Part shown: positions 36,057 to 44,884 of the stretch, one piece after another
Layout of the letters: each line of letters starts with the position of its first letter
How positions within the stretch are numbered: the stretch's first letter is position 1
From: an uncultured Clostridia bacterium
GTDB taxonomy: Bacteria > Bacillota > Clostridia > TANB77 > UBA1234
NCBI GenBank assembly: GCA_934132775.1
Contig: CAKPAA010000001.1
Location: forward strand, 62,001-126,000
Length of the DNA stretch: 64,000 bases
Direction of reading: 5' to 3'
Notes under the pieces: model-generated
Seen by the model: only the letters and a program-made list of their open reading frames with translations
Database searches by the model: none
What the model was told of the DNA's origin: nothing
Made by a program: the position numbers and the translations under genes

Positions 36057-36806
36057 TTATTTATCATAATTTACAATTTTAGCGAATTCTTCTGCATCTA
36101 AACTTGCACCACCAACAAGACCACCATCAATATTAGACATATTAAATAAAACTTTTGCATTTGAAGATTTTACACTACCACCATATTGGATGATAACATC
36201 TTTTGAAACATCGCCATACTTTGAATTGATTTTTTCTCTTATCCAAGTGCAAACTTCATTAGCGTCTTCTTTCGAAGCTGTTTTTCCAGTTCCTATAGCC
36301 CAAATTGGTTCATATGCAATTATAGTACCAGCAATTTCCTCATTTGTCAAACCATCTAATGCCTTTTCAACTTGACCTGTTACAAAATCTTTTGTAATTC
36401 CAACCTCTCTTTGAGCTAATGTCTCTCCAACACAAAGAATAGGTTTTAATCCATATTTAAAAGCTGATTTTAATTTTTTATTAACTGTCTCATCAGTTTC
36501 GTTAAAATATTCTCTTCTCTCAGAGTGACCTATTATAACATATTCCACATCAATATCTTTCAACATTTTCGGAGACACTTCGCCAGTGAAGGCTCCTTTT
36601 TCTTCAAAGTGCATATTTTGAGCACCAATTTTTATATTTGTTCCTTTTGCAAGTTCTGTGGCTTCAATTAAATCAACAAAAGGAACACACAAAATAACTT
36701 CATTTTCTGTATCTTTTACCAAACTAGGGAAATTCTCCATAAAAGCTTTAACATCTATTGGAGATTTGTTCATTTTCCAGTTTCCAGCTATAACTTTTCT
36801 TCTCAT
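36057..36806 (-). CDS. tpiA: Triose-phosphate isomerase
   Basis: Interconverts dihydroxyacetone phosphate and glyceraldehyde 3-phosphate. The TIM-barrel landmarks are GNWKMNK at the N-terminus, the catalytic histidine in IIGHSERR near residue 95, the catalytic glutamate in AYEPIWAIGTG near 165, and the phosphate loop in QYGGSVKSSNA. 249 residues. ATG follows GAAAGGAAA. It is 22 bases after pgk. Confidence 0.98.
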   Translation of the reverse strand: MRRKVIAGNWKMNKSPIDVKAFMENFPSLVKDTENEVILCVPFVDLIEATELAKGTNIKIGAQNMHFEEKGAFTGEVSPKMLKDIDVEYVIIGHSERREYFNETDETVNKKLKSAFKYGLKPILCVGETLAQREVGITKDFVTGQVEKALDGLTNEEIAGTIIAYEPIWAIGTGKTASKEDANEVCTWIREKINSKYGDVSKDVIIQYGGSVKSSNAKVLFNMSNIDGGLVGGASLDAEEFAKIVNYDK

Positions 36807-36828
36807 AAAAATTTTCCTTTCACCTGAA

Positions 36829-38010
36829 CTATTTATCTAATAAGCACGCAATTCCTGGTAAAACTTTTCCTTCTATAAATTCTAATGAAGCTCCACCGCC
36901 AGTAGAAACGTGTGTCATTTTAGATGCAAGACCAGCTTTTTCAACTGCCGCAGCACTATCTCCACCACCGATTATAGTAACAGCTTCTTCATTTTCAGCA
37001 AGTGCTTTTGCAATTGCATTTGTTCCTTTTGCGAATTTATCTACTTCAAAGAAACCAACAGGACCATTCCAAATTATAGTTTTATATTCTTTTATTGCCT
37101 CAGTAAAAGTTTTTATAGACTCTGGTCCAATATCTAGTCCCTCTAAGTCATCAGGGATTTTATCAGATGGACAAACAATAGTTTCTGCATCTTCTTTTGG
37201 TTCTTTTGCACAAAGTGTATCAACTGGGAAATATAGCTTAACACCTTTTTCTTTTGCTTTTGCCAAAATTTCTTTTGCCAAATCTAGCTTATCTAATTCA
37301 CAAATAGAATTACCAATTTCTCCACCATTAGCTTTAACAAAAGTGTAAGTCATTCCGCCACCAATCATTAGTCCATCAACTTTATCTAATAAATTCTCAA
37401 TTACACCAATTTTAGTAGAAACCTTTGAACCACCAAGAATAGCTAAGAAAGGTCTCTTAGGATTATTTAACGCATCCCCCATTATTCCAATTTCTTTTTG
37501 AATTAAATATCCACAAACTGCTGGCAAATAATTTGCAACACCAGCTGTTGAAGCGTGAGCTCTGTGTGCTGTTCCAAAAGCATCGTTTACATATACTTCT
37601 GCCAAAGATGCAAGAGCCTTTGCAAATTCAGGATCGTTCGCTTCCTCTTCTGGATGTAAACGAACATTTTCAATTAGCATAACATCGCCATCTTTTAAAG
37701 CAGCAACCTTTGCCTTTGCATCTTCGCCTATTACATCACTCGCAAAAGGAATTTCTCTTCCAAGAAGCTCTGAAAGTCTTTTAGCGACTGGTGCAAGTGT
37801 TTGCTTATCTTTTGTTTTACCAATATGCGAACACAAAATTACCTTAGCACCTTGTCCCATTAAATATTTTATTGTTGGCAAAGCTTCTGTAATTCTTCTA
37901 TCATCTGTGATTTTAGTTTTTGTTTCAACATCAAGTGGAACATTAAAATCACATCTTACCAATACTCTTTTACCTTTAACATCAATGTCTTCTATTGTTT
38001 TTTTATTCAT
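36829..38010 (-). CDS. pgk: Phosphoglycerate kinase
   Basis: Transfers phosphate from 1,3-bisphosphoglycerate to ADP. The N-terminal signature KRVLVRCDFNVP, the RAHASTAGVA motif near residue 170, ILGGSKVSTKI and the C-terminal GGGDSAAAVEK nucleotide loop are present. 393 residues. ATG follows AAAGGAAGG. It lies 63 bases after gap in the same operon. Confidence 0.98.
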   Translation of the reverse strand: MNKKTIEDIDVKGKRVLVRCDFNVPLDVETKTKITDDRRITEALPTIKYLMGQGAKVILCSHIGKTKDKQTLAPVAKRLSELLGREIPFASDVIGEDAKAKVAALKDGDVMLIENVRLHPEEEANDPEFAKALASLAEVYVNDAFGTAHRAHASTAGVANYLPAVCGYLIQKEIGIMGDALNNPKRPFLAILGGSKVSTKIGVIENLLDKVDGLMIGGGMTYTFVKANGGEIGNSICELDKLDLAKEILAKAKEKGVKLYFPVDTLCAKEPKEDAETIVCPSDKIPDDLEGLDIGPESIKTFTEAIKEYKTIIWNGPVGFFEVDKFAKGTNAIAKALAENEEAVTIIGGGDSAAAVEKAGLASKMTHVSTGGGASLEFIEGKVLPGIACLLDK

Positions 38011-38073
38011 AACTTTATCCTTCCTTTTTAAATAACTAGGGACATCAGAAGCGTCTGACGTCCCACATATACA

Positions 38074-39090
38074 TTAACCTAATTCTGCAAAATATTTAAT
38101 TGTTCTTACCATTTGGCTTGTATATGAATTTTCATTATCGTACCAAGCAACAACTTGAACTTGATATAGTCCATCTTCAATTTTTGTAACCATTGTTTGA
38201 GTTGCATCAAATAATGAACCATATGTGATTCCAATTATATCTGATGAAACAAGTGGCTCTTCTGTATATCCAAAAGATTCAGATGCAGCAACTTTCATTG
38301 CAGTATTTATTCCTTCAACTGTTATATCGTCACCTTTAACAACAGCTGTTAAAATTGTTGTTGAACCTGTTGGAACTGGAACTCTTTGTGCTGAACCAAT
38401 AAGTTTGCCGTTCAATTCTGGAATTACGAGACCAATTGCCTTAGCAGCACCAGTAGAGTTTGGAACTATGCTCATAGCAGCAGCTCTTGCTCTTCTTAAA
38501 TCTCCTTTTCTGTGAGGTCCATCAAGCAACATTTGGTCACCTGTGTATGCGTGAATTGTTGACATTATACCTGATTGAATTGGTGCATATTTGTTAAGTG
38601 TATCGGCCATTGGTGCTAGACAGTTTGTTGTGCAAGACGCAGCAGAAATTATCTTATCTTCTGGTGTTAAAATCTTTTCATTTACACTGTAAACAACTGT
38701 TGGTAAATCTTTACCAGCAGGAGCTGATATAACAACTTTTTTAGCACCTGCTCTTATATGAGCTTCTGCTTTTTCTTTTGAAGTATAGAAACCTGTACAT
38801 TCAAGAACAACATCAACACCAATTTCTCCCCAAGGAAGTTCTTCTGCATTTGGTTTTGCATAAATCTTAATTTCTTTTCCATCAACAGTTATTGAATCTT
38901 CACCTGCAAAAACTGTATCAGCCTTTGCGTATCTTCCTTGTGCTGAATCATATTTTAATAAATGCGCCAACATCGTTGGGCTAGTTAAGTCGTTTATTGC
39001 AACGATTTCATATCCATCTGCTCCAAACATTTGTCTGAATGCAAGACGTCCAATACGTCCAAATCCATTTATAGCTACTTTTACTGACAT
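38074..39090 (-). CDS. gap: Glyceraldehyde-3-phosphate dehydrogenase, type I
   Basis: NAD-dependent glycolytic dehydrogenase. The Rossmann loop NGFGRIGRLAFR is at the N-terminus, the active-site cysteine sits in SAASCTTNCLAP near residue 152, and ARAAAMSIVPNSTGAA follows. 338 residues. ATG follows AAAGGAGG. It heads the glycolytic operon and has a clear promoter at 39126-39154; no cggR-like repressor gene is next to it. Confidence 0.98.
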   Translation of the reverse strand: MSVKVAINGFGRIGRLAFRQMFGADGYEIVAINDLTSPTMLAHLLKYDSAQGRYAKADTVFAGEDSITVDGKEIKIYAKPNAEELPWGEIGVDVVLECTGFYTSKEKAEAHIRAGAKKVVISAPAGKDLPTVVYSVNEKILTPEDKIISAASCTTNCLAPMADTLNKYAPIQSGIMSTIHAYTGDQMLLDGPHRKGDLRRARAAAMSIVPNSTGAAKAIGLVIPELNGKLIGSAQRVPVPTGSTTILTAVVKGDDITVEGINTAMKVAASESFGYTEEPLVSSDIIGITYGSLFDATQTMVTKIEDGLYQVQVVAWYDNENSYTSQMVRTIKYFAELG

Positions 39091-39125
39091 AATAAAATTC
39101 CTCCTTTGAAAATTTCTTCGAATTC

Positions 39126-39154
39126 ATTTTATATCATTCTTTCACAAATGGCAA
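39126..39154 (-). promoter_or_regulatory. Sigma-A promoter for the gap operon
   Basis: On the minus strand: TTGCCA, 17-base spacer, TAAAAT, about 30 bases before the gap ATG. The 170 bases further up hold no gene, only the terminator of the orphan gene. Confidence 0.72.
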
Positions 39155-39324
39155 TATTTTATTACAGAATGTATAAGAAAGATAAAAATCACGGATTTTC
39201 GGCCTTTTTGCATCTAGTATTTTCAACTAAAATCGAAAAAATCTTTTTCATAAATTAAATTTTTTTCATACAAATAGAGAACAAATCTTGTAACCTTTTA
39301 CGTATCAATTATCTTTTTTTGCAT

Positions 39325-39353
39325 AAAAAAATAGCCAGACATTTGTCTGACTA
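39325..39353 (-). terminator. Intrinsic terminator of the orphan 84-residue gene
   Basis: TAGCCAGAC (39332-39340) pairs with GTCTGACTA (39345-39353) with one mismatch; on the minus strand TTTTTTT follows. Confidence 0.85.
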
Positions 39354-39387
39354 TCTTGCAAGGAGCTAGTGAAAAATCTTTCACATA

Positions 39388-39642
39388 TCAGTGGTCAAGC
39401 CTCTCCACTCTTATAACTTTGACGGTTATCCTGTTCATCGGGATTTCGCGTTCATTTAACCGAAAAACGTACTTTTTAATCCGTTCTTCGAGTTCTTCAA
39501 AAACGGGCTCCCCTACGACGTTCATAACTAGCGCTCCCTTGCATGGTGCCACATCATTTTTGATATCACTTTCAAAAGAAAGATGATACCGAACCAGATA
39601 CTCTTGGTCGTACACTTTAGCAGTCTCATTCTTACTTGCCAT
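39388..39642 (-). CDS. Orphan hypothetical protein, atypical composition
   Basis: 84 residues (MASKNETAKVYDQEY... RVERLDH), soluble, mixed alpha/beta, with no motif I recognise. The ATG at 39642 is 9 bases from GGAGG; an open extension to 39675 contains that ribosome binding site and is rejected. The gene is clearly richer in G+C than its neighbours and uses CGN arginine and other codons rare around it. It is monocistronic between a perfect consensus promoter (39704-39732) and a strong terminator (39325-39353), so it is probably well expressed. The composition suggests recent transfer; function unknown. Confidence 0.7.
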   Translation of the reverse strand: MASKNETAKVYDQEYLVRYHLSFESDIKNDVAPCKGALVMNVVGEPVFEELEERIKKYVFRLNEREIPMNRITVKVIRVERLDH

Positions 39643-39703
39643 AATTGTTTTCCTCCATTTTCTAGAAAACTTCAATCGTTATTTTTTTTGACCAACAGAT
39701 GCT

Positions 39704-39732
39704 ATTATACTCTGCCCATAACCATTTGTCAA
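39704..39732 (-). promoter_or_regulatory. Perfect consensus sigma-A promoter for the orphan gene
   Basis: On the minus strand: TTGACA, exactly 17 bases, TATAAT. It is the only promoter in the window matching both hexamers perfectly. Confidence 0.88.
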
Positions 39733-39907
39733 CTGTTTTTTGATATTATGTTGACTTTTTCGACATTTTCTCTATCCTTTTAAGCTTTTCATTTGTTTTT
39801 TACTTATATTCAAACTGTTTTTTAGTATATTCTTTCAGTTCTAACTGCTGATATACCAAGTTTTAATGATTTTTTTGCTTTTCTGCAATTATTATCTAAA
39901 AAAACTC

Positions 39908-39936
39908 TTGCAAATTTATAAAACATCGTTTATACT
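39908..39936 (+). promoter_or_regulatory. Promoter of tRNA-Leu
   Basis: TTGCAA (39908-39913), 17-base spacer, TATACT (39931-39936), 20 bases before the tRNA 5' end. Confidence 0.8.
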
Positions 39937-39956
39937 AATTAAAGTAGTGATGAGTT

Positions 39957-40039
39957 GCCCGAGTGGCGGAATTGGCAGACGCACACGACTCAAAATCGTG
40001 CGGGAAACCATGCGGGTTCAAGTCCCGCCTTGGGCACCA
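39957..40039 (+). tRNA. tRNA-Leu (CAA)
   Basis: Full class II cloverleaf: acceptor GCCCGAG (39957-39963) with CTTGGGC, a D arm with GGCAGACGC, anticodon stem CACGA/TCGTG around loop CTCAAAA (anticodon CAA), a long variable arm, T arm GGGTTCAAGTCCC, and an encoded CCA ending at 40039. It reads UUG leucine codons. It has its own promoter and terminator. Confidence 0.97.
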
Positions 40040-40042
40040 GTT

Positions 40043-40081
40043 AAAAAGCTATTTTGAAATAATCTTCAAAGTAGCTTTTTT
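40043..40081 (+). terminator. Terminator after tRNA-Leu
   Basis: AAAAAGCTATTTTGAA pairs with TTCAAAGTAGCTTTTT with one mismatch, followed by T. The left arm is identical to that of the tRNA-Trp terminator at 53984-54023. Confidence 0.85.
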
Positions 40082-40173
40082 GTATATTATAAATAGTTTT
40101 AAATGGTGTCCTTCTCGCAAATAGCTTTGCTTATTTATATATAAGAATTACTCTATATCAAATTTTAAATATT

Positions 40174-40214
40174 AAAAATGCAAGTTCGATTTTCTCTTTC
40201 AAACTTGCATTTTT
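40174..40214 (-). terminator. Bidirectional terminator after helD
   Basis: AAAAATGCAAGTT (40174-40186) pairs perfectly over 13 bases with AACTTGCATTTTT (40202-40214); ten bases separate it from the helD stop. Confidence 0.8.
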
Positions 40215-40223
40215 GTGCTATAT

Positions 40224-42467
40224 CTAGCTTAATAACTCCGTAAGTGGTTCTATATGATATATATCAAGTGTACTCATTGCCCTTGTTATGCAAACATATA
40301 GCAATTTCGTATCTACTTCTGAATTTGAATAATTATAGATGTCTGCATCAACTATAATAACAGCATCAAATTCAAGACCTTTTGATAAGTATGATGGAAC
40401 AATGCTTATACCACCAGAATATTCCGAGTCAGAATCACTAATTATATGTATTTTTTCAATGTTTAATTCTTGCTTTAATTTTTCGCAGTCCTCAACCGTT
40501 TTGCAAATTAGTGCTATATTCTTTAAGTCTTTATTTTTAAATTCGTCTAATCTTTGCTTTATTTGCTCTATCATTTTATTTCTGTTTTCAAATTCTTTTA
40601 TGGTAACTGGTGCACCATTTTTCATAACTGGCTCGCCCAAAGAGCAATTTAATTTTTCTATTAAATGTGATATTACTTTATTTGCAACATTCATTATTTC
40701 TTCTGTTGTTCTATATGTTTTCTTTAATGTTAAGTATTGAGGCTCTATTTGTTCATCAAAAACTAAGCTCATTGTCTTTTGCCAATTTTCTGTGCCTCTG
40801 TAATAATAAATTCCTTGTGCTAAATCTCCCAGTATTGTTAAAGAGCTGCTTTTAACTATTTTCTTAAAAACATAAAATTGAAACTCACTAAAATCTTGTG
40901 CTTCATCGATTACAATATGTTTTAACTCAAATTTTGTTTTTATTCCATTCACCATATATTTTATATACATAAGTGGTGCAATATCTTCCATTTCTATTTT
41001 TCCATTTCTCTGTGATGCTTTAAATGAGTCTTTTATATATTTTATATCTTCTTTTGGTATTCTTCCATCTGCCAATTTTTCTAAGTAATGTTCTATAAAT
41101 TCTGTATAATATTTTATTGGTTCTAGTATTTTACTTACTCCAAAATACTTTTGAATTTGCCTTTTCACATCTTTGGTAACAGACTTTGCCAGCTTGTCCG
41201 CTTCTTCATATTCAGCTCTAATCAACGAATATCTTATTTCTTCTACTTGTTCTTCTTGTTTTATTTTTGCAACTTTATAATCTCTTTCTTCTTCAATATC
41301 CTTTAAAATTTCGGCATTTCTCATTATTACAGCATTTTTCAAATGTTTGGATATTTCGTCTATTCTTCTACATATTGGCAATTTTTTATATTCTCTATAA
41401 AATAAATGTGCAATATCTTTTGCTGACATAAAGTTATATCTGCCTATTTTAAAGTCTTCTGTTGGCAAAACTCTTTTTTCTATTTCGTATATATACTCAT
41501 CTAAAATGTTTTTAAATCTTATCGATGACTTAAATTTAGATGCTTCTTCAATTACTTTGCAATATTCTTTCTCTTTCTCACTCTTATTGTTATTTATAAT
41601 TCTTGCTAACTTTTTATTTGGATCTTCTATTTCAAAAGTGCTGCCAATCACATCGAATGCAATTTCTTCATACGTGCTTTGACCAACTCTATCAACACCC
41701 AAATCCGGTAATACGTTAGAAATGTAATTTAAGAAGAATTTGTTTGGTGCTATTATAAGGAATTCTTCTGGAAAGAATTTTTTATCGTAGTTGTATATTA
41801 AATAGGCAATTCTGTGCAGAGCTATTGTTGTTTTTCCACTTCCTGCAACTCCTTGAACTATAAGTGGTTGCCACATATCTGCTCTTATTATCTTGTTTTG
41901 CTCTGCCTGTATTGTTGCTATAATATTTTTTAATCTTGTATCTGAATTTGCTGATAAAAATGGTTGCAACATTTCATCATTTGTTGTTATGTCTATATCC
42001 ATAACATTTTCTAAGCCTTTATCGTTAAAGAAATATTGTCTTTTTAGCTTTATTTCTCCGTTTATAGTGCCAGCGGGACAATTATAACTTGCTTCTCCTA
42101 GTCTTCCTTCATAATACAAATCTGCAATTGGTGCCCTCCAATCGATTACTACCTGCTCTAAGGTTTCGTGGTCCGTTACCATTACCTTTCCTAAATAAAA
42201 AGCATCTCTTTTGCTTTCTCCCTCTTCAACGAAGTCAACTCTGGCAAAGTATGGCTTGTTTCTTACCATTTTTAGATTTTTAATTCTTTGATTAAATCTT
42301 TCTTTTAATGCAGATTTCATATAGTCATCAGCATAATCGTCAAAATCGTAATCTTCAAATCCTCTTTCTATTCTTTGCTCACTTTCGATTATTTCTTTAT
42401 CGATATATTTTTGAGTGATTTCTAGTTTTTTTAGCTCTTTTTCTTCATCTTCTTTTGCAATGTTCAT
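40224..42467 (-). CDS. helD: HelD-type RNA polymerase recycling helicase
   Basis: UvrD/Rep-like ATPase that removes stalled or post-termination RNA polymerase from DNA. The N-terminal coiled coil (EEKELKKLEITQKYIDKEI) and the conserved YLGKVMVTDHETLEQVVIDWRAP block are HelD features. Walker A is GVAGSGKTTIALHRIAYLI near residue 212, Walker B VIDEAQDFS near 525, and the C-terminal motif is LLYVCITRAMSTL. 747 residues fits. ATG follows TTTTTGGAGG. It lies 51 bases after mtaB. Confidence 0.92.
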   Translation of the reverse strand: MNIAKEDEEKELKKLEITQKYIDKEIIESEQRIERGFEDYDFDDYADDYMKSALKERFNQRIKNLKMVRNKPYFARVDFVEEGESKRDAFYLGKVMVTDHETLEQVVIDWRAPIADLYYEGRLGEASYNCPAGTINGEIKLKRQYFFNDKGLENVMDIDITTNDEMLQPFLSANSDTRLKNIIATIQAEQNKIIRADMWQPLIVQGVAGSGKTTIALHRIAYLIYNYDKKFFPEEFLIIAPNKFFLNYISNVLPDLGVDRVGQSTYEEIAFDVIGSTFEIEDPNKKLARIINNNKSEKEKEYCKVIEEASKFKSSIRFKNILDEYIYEIEKRVLPTEDFKIGRYNFMSAKDIAHLFYREYKKLPICRRIDEISKHLKNAVIMRNAEILKDIEEERDYKVAKIKQEEQVEEIRYSLIRAEYEEADKLAKSVTKDVKRQIQKYFGVSKILEPIKYYTEFIEHYLEKLADGRIPKEDIKYIKDSFKASQRNGKIEMEDIAPLMYIKYMVNGIKTKFELKHIVIDEAQDFSEFQFYVFKKIVKSSSLTILGDLAQGIYYYRGTENWQKTMSLVFDEQIEPQYLTLKKTYRTTEEIMNVANKVISHLIEKLNCSLGEPVMKNGAPVTIKEFENRNKMIEQIKQRLDEFKNKDLKNIALICKTVEDCEKLKQELNIEKIHIISDSDSEYSGGISIVPSYLSKGLEFDAVIIVDADIYNYSNSEVDTKLLYVCITRAMSTLDIYHIEPLTELLS

Positions 42468-42518
42468 AGTACAAATACCTCCAAAAAGTTATTTACCTTA
42501 TAACATTATCTTAGTTAT

Positions 42519-43799
42519 TTAAGCAATTATTTTACCATTTTTTGCAGTTTTAACAAGTACCTTTGATATTTCATTAGGTTTGTGCTTTTCTTCTGTTTCT
42601 ACCTCAATGTAGTTTGTTGTATGCCCTTCATTTTCTTTTTCAAATAAGACTTCAACTTCTTTTCCTATATATTGTTTTGCAAATTCTTCTTCATTCTTTT
42701 CTGACATCTTTATAAGTCTAGCACTTCTTTCTTCTTTTACGTTTCCATCTATCTGATTTGGGAAATTAGCAGCCTTCGTTCCTTTTCTTGGAGAATATTT
42801 AAAAACGTGCATCTTTGAAAACTTCACTTCTTCTAAAAATTTATACGTTTTTTCAAATTCTTCATCAGTCTCTCCTGGGAAACCAACTATAACATCTGTT
42901 GTTAAAGCGACTTCTGAGATATTATCTCTTAATCTTTTTACTATTTCTTTAAATTCAGATGTTGTGTATCTTCTATTCATTCTTTCAAGTGTTTCATCGC
43001 AACCGCTTTGAAGTGACAAGTGGTAATGATTACAAACTTTATCTAATTTCTTTATTCTACTCACAAAATCTTCATCTATTATTAGTGGCTCTAATGAACC
43101 TAATCTAATTCTTTTCACACCATCTACTAAATTTATTTTTTCTAATAATTCTATTAACTTTGGCTTTTCTGGCAAATCCTTACCGTATGAAGAAATATGG
43201 ATTCCTGTTATAACAATTTCTTTTATTCCTGTTTTTACTATCTTTTCGACTTCTTCAACAATATCAGCCATATTTCTACTTCTAACTGGTCCTCTTGCAT
43301 ATGGAATTATGCAATATGTACAATATCTATCGCAACCATCTTGTACTTTAATTTCTGCTCTGGCTTTATCCGTGTATGCTGTGCCAGTCCATTCTACATA
43401 CTTTCTTTCGTCCATAACATTAGAAACTTCTGATGTCTTTTTATGTGTTTCTAAACACTCCTCAACCTTTTGAACAATGTTTCTTTTATCGTTAGTGCCC
43501 AAAATCAAATCTATTTCTTCTATTTTTTCAAGTTCACTTTTAGCTACTTGTGCATAACAGCCAACAGCACAAAGAACAGCATTTTTATTCAATTCTTTTG
43601 CTCTTCTCAATATTTGTCTAGATTTTCTGTCACTCATATTTGTAACTGTGCAAGTATTTACTACATATACATCTGCAAAACTTTCGTAATCTACTACTTC
43701 ATAGCCAGCTTTTGTGAATTCTTCCATCATTGAATTTGTTTCGTACTGATTAACTTTACAACCTAATGTGTAAAAAGCTATTTTTCTCTTTGCTCCCAT
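42519..43799 (-). CDS. mtaB: tRNA t6A37 methylthiotransferase MtaB
   Basis: Radical-SAM enzyme that converts t6A37 to ms2t6A37 in ANN-decoding tRNAs. The N-terminus KIAFYTLGCKVNQYET is the MtaB form of the UPF0004 domain, with further cluster cysteines in NTCTVTNMSDRKSR and CAVGCYAQV. The radical-SAM motif is CDRYCTYCIIPYARG. A TRAM-type domain closes the protein (426 residues). ATG follows AAGAGGAA. The paralogous MiaB is encoded at 24594-25976. Confidence 0.95.
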   Translation of the reverse strand: MGAKRKIAFYTLGCKVNQYETNSMMEEFTKAGYEVVDYESFADVYVVNTCTVTNMSDRKSRQILRRAKELNKNAVLCAVGCYAQVAKSELEKIEEIDLILGTNDKRNIVQKVEECLETHKKTSEVSNVMDERKYVEWTGTAYTDKARAEIKVQDGCDRYCTYCIIPYARGPVRSRNMADIVEEVEKIVKTGIKEIVITGIHISSYGKDLPEKPKLIELLEKINLVDGVKRIRLGSLEPLIIDEDFVSRIKKLDKVCNHYHLSLQSGCDETLERMNRRYTTSEFKEIVKRLRDNISEVALTTDVIVGFPGETDEEFEKTYKFLEEVKFSKMHVFKYSPRKGTKAANFPNQIDGNVKEERSARLIKMSEKNEEEFAKQYIGKEVEVLFEKENEGHTTNYIEVETEEKHKPNEISKVLVKTAKNGKIIA

Positions 43800-43833
43800 T
43801 TTTATTCCTCTTTCTTTTTTACTCTCGTTCTAC

Positions 43834-43862
43834 ATAATACCATAAAATTGCTTTATAGTCGA
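43834..43862 (-). promoter_or_regulatory. Promoter candidate for mtaB
   Basis: On the minus strand: TCGACT, 17-base spacer, TATTAT, about 35 bases before the ATG. Confidence 0.55.
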
Positions 43863-43955
43863 CAGCTAATTTAATTCTTTTCGTGCAATATAATTTCTTT
43901 AATAAATGTTTCTACAACTTATTACTTGTCACGTAGCTCTCATATTAACCAAAAT

Positions 43956-44807
43956 TCAGTTCTTCTTAGACCTTAACGTAATTGAAACGACATCAGGTCT
44001 ATTAAAGAATCTAAAACCTTTTGTTCCGCGACTAAGGCCTCTACTTACAATAAGTTTAGAGTCCCCATTTTCATAAAGTCCAGCACTATATTGGGGAAAG
44101 AATTTTCTCTCAGGTGACAGCAGTCCACCAATAAAAGGCAATCTTATAAGTCCTCCGTGCACGTGTCCTGAAAGGGTTAAATCAGCTCCCCAGTCTGCAT
44201 ATGCATCAAAAAATAATGGATTGTGAGTTAATAAAATATTATATTTTTTCTTGTCTAATGTTCCTATTTTTTCTTTTATATACTTTGTTGAAATGTTATA
44301 TTTTTTACCTGCCTTATAAGAATAATATTTCTGTGGATAACAAAGTCCATATAAATTGATTTCAGCATCTCCACTTTCAAGTTTCGTAATATCATTATTT
44401 AAAATGACTACACCATTTTCTAGTAAAAAATCTGTAAGCTTTTTTCTATTTTTATTTTCCAGCTCTCCCTCGTGATTTCCATATATATAGCATAACACAT
44501 ATTTTTCTTTTAAATTACGAACTAGATTATAGAAAACAGTAAAGTCAGTCTCATTCGCAGTAACCATATCACCAGTCATAACTATAATGTTAGGTTTTTC
44601 TTTATCTATTAACTTTATTAGTTTTTCGTTATTATTTCCAAAGCTCTTACTATGTAAATCAGATAACTGTAAAAGCTTATATCCGTCAAACTCAGCAGGA
44701 ATCTTATTTGACTCAATATTAAAACTTGTAACCTTAGGTATTTCATTATCAACATATATTTCTACTAAGCATAAAACTATTAAAACGCAAATTACTATAA
44801 AAAACAT
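43956..44807 (-). CDS. Membrane-anchored metallophosphoesterase
   Basis: Calcineurin-like phosphoesterase, probably extracytoplasmic. The five metal-binding blocks are present: QLSDLHS, MTGDMV, YIYGNHEGE, LLTHNPLFFD and LSGHVHGG. An N-terminal hydrophobic segment (FFIVICVLIVLCLVEIYV) anchors it. Related B. subtilis proteins (YkuE, YkoQ) act at the membrane or wall; the substrate here is unknown. An open extension to a TTG at 44822 contains the ribosome binding site GAGGAGG, so the ATG at 44807 is used (283 residues). Confidence 0.87.
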   Translation of the reverse strand: MFFIVICVLIVLCLVEIYVDNEIPKVTSFNIESNKIPAEFDGYKLLQLSDLHSKSFGNNNEKLIKLIDKEKPNIIVMTGDMVTANETDFTVFYNLVRNLKEKYVLCYIYGNHEGELENKNRKKLTDFLLENGVVILNNDITKLESGDAEINLYGLCYPQKYYSYKAGKKYNISTKYIKEKIGTLDKKKYNILLTHNPLFFDAYADWGADLTLSGHVHGGLIRLPFIGGLLSPERKFFPQYSAGLYENGDSKLIVSRGLSRGTKGFRFFNRPDVVSITLRSKKN

Positions 44808-44848
44808 TTTCTTCCTCCTCAAAATTACCCCCCATATATCAAGGTAAA

Positions 44849-44874
44849 GGGTGGATATTAAAAAATATCCACCC
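44849..44874 (-). terminator. Hairpin between the beta-CASP gene and the phosphoesterase
   Basis: GGGTGGATATT (44849-44859) pairs perfectly with AATATCCACCC (44864-44874), 11 bp with a 4-base loop. The minus-strand tail is only TTTACC, so termination may be partial. Confidence 0.6.
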
Positions 44875-44884
44875 AGACTTAATT

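Larger units (their letters stand above)
39643..39956. other. Divergent intergenic region before tRNA-Leu
   Basis: About 310 bases holding the leftward promoter of the orphan gene and the rightward promoter of tRNA-Leu, separated by A+T-rich sequence. No gene seen. Confidence 0.6.
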
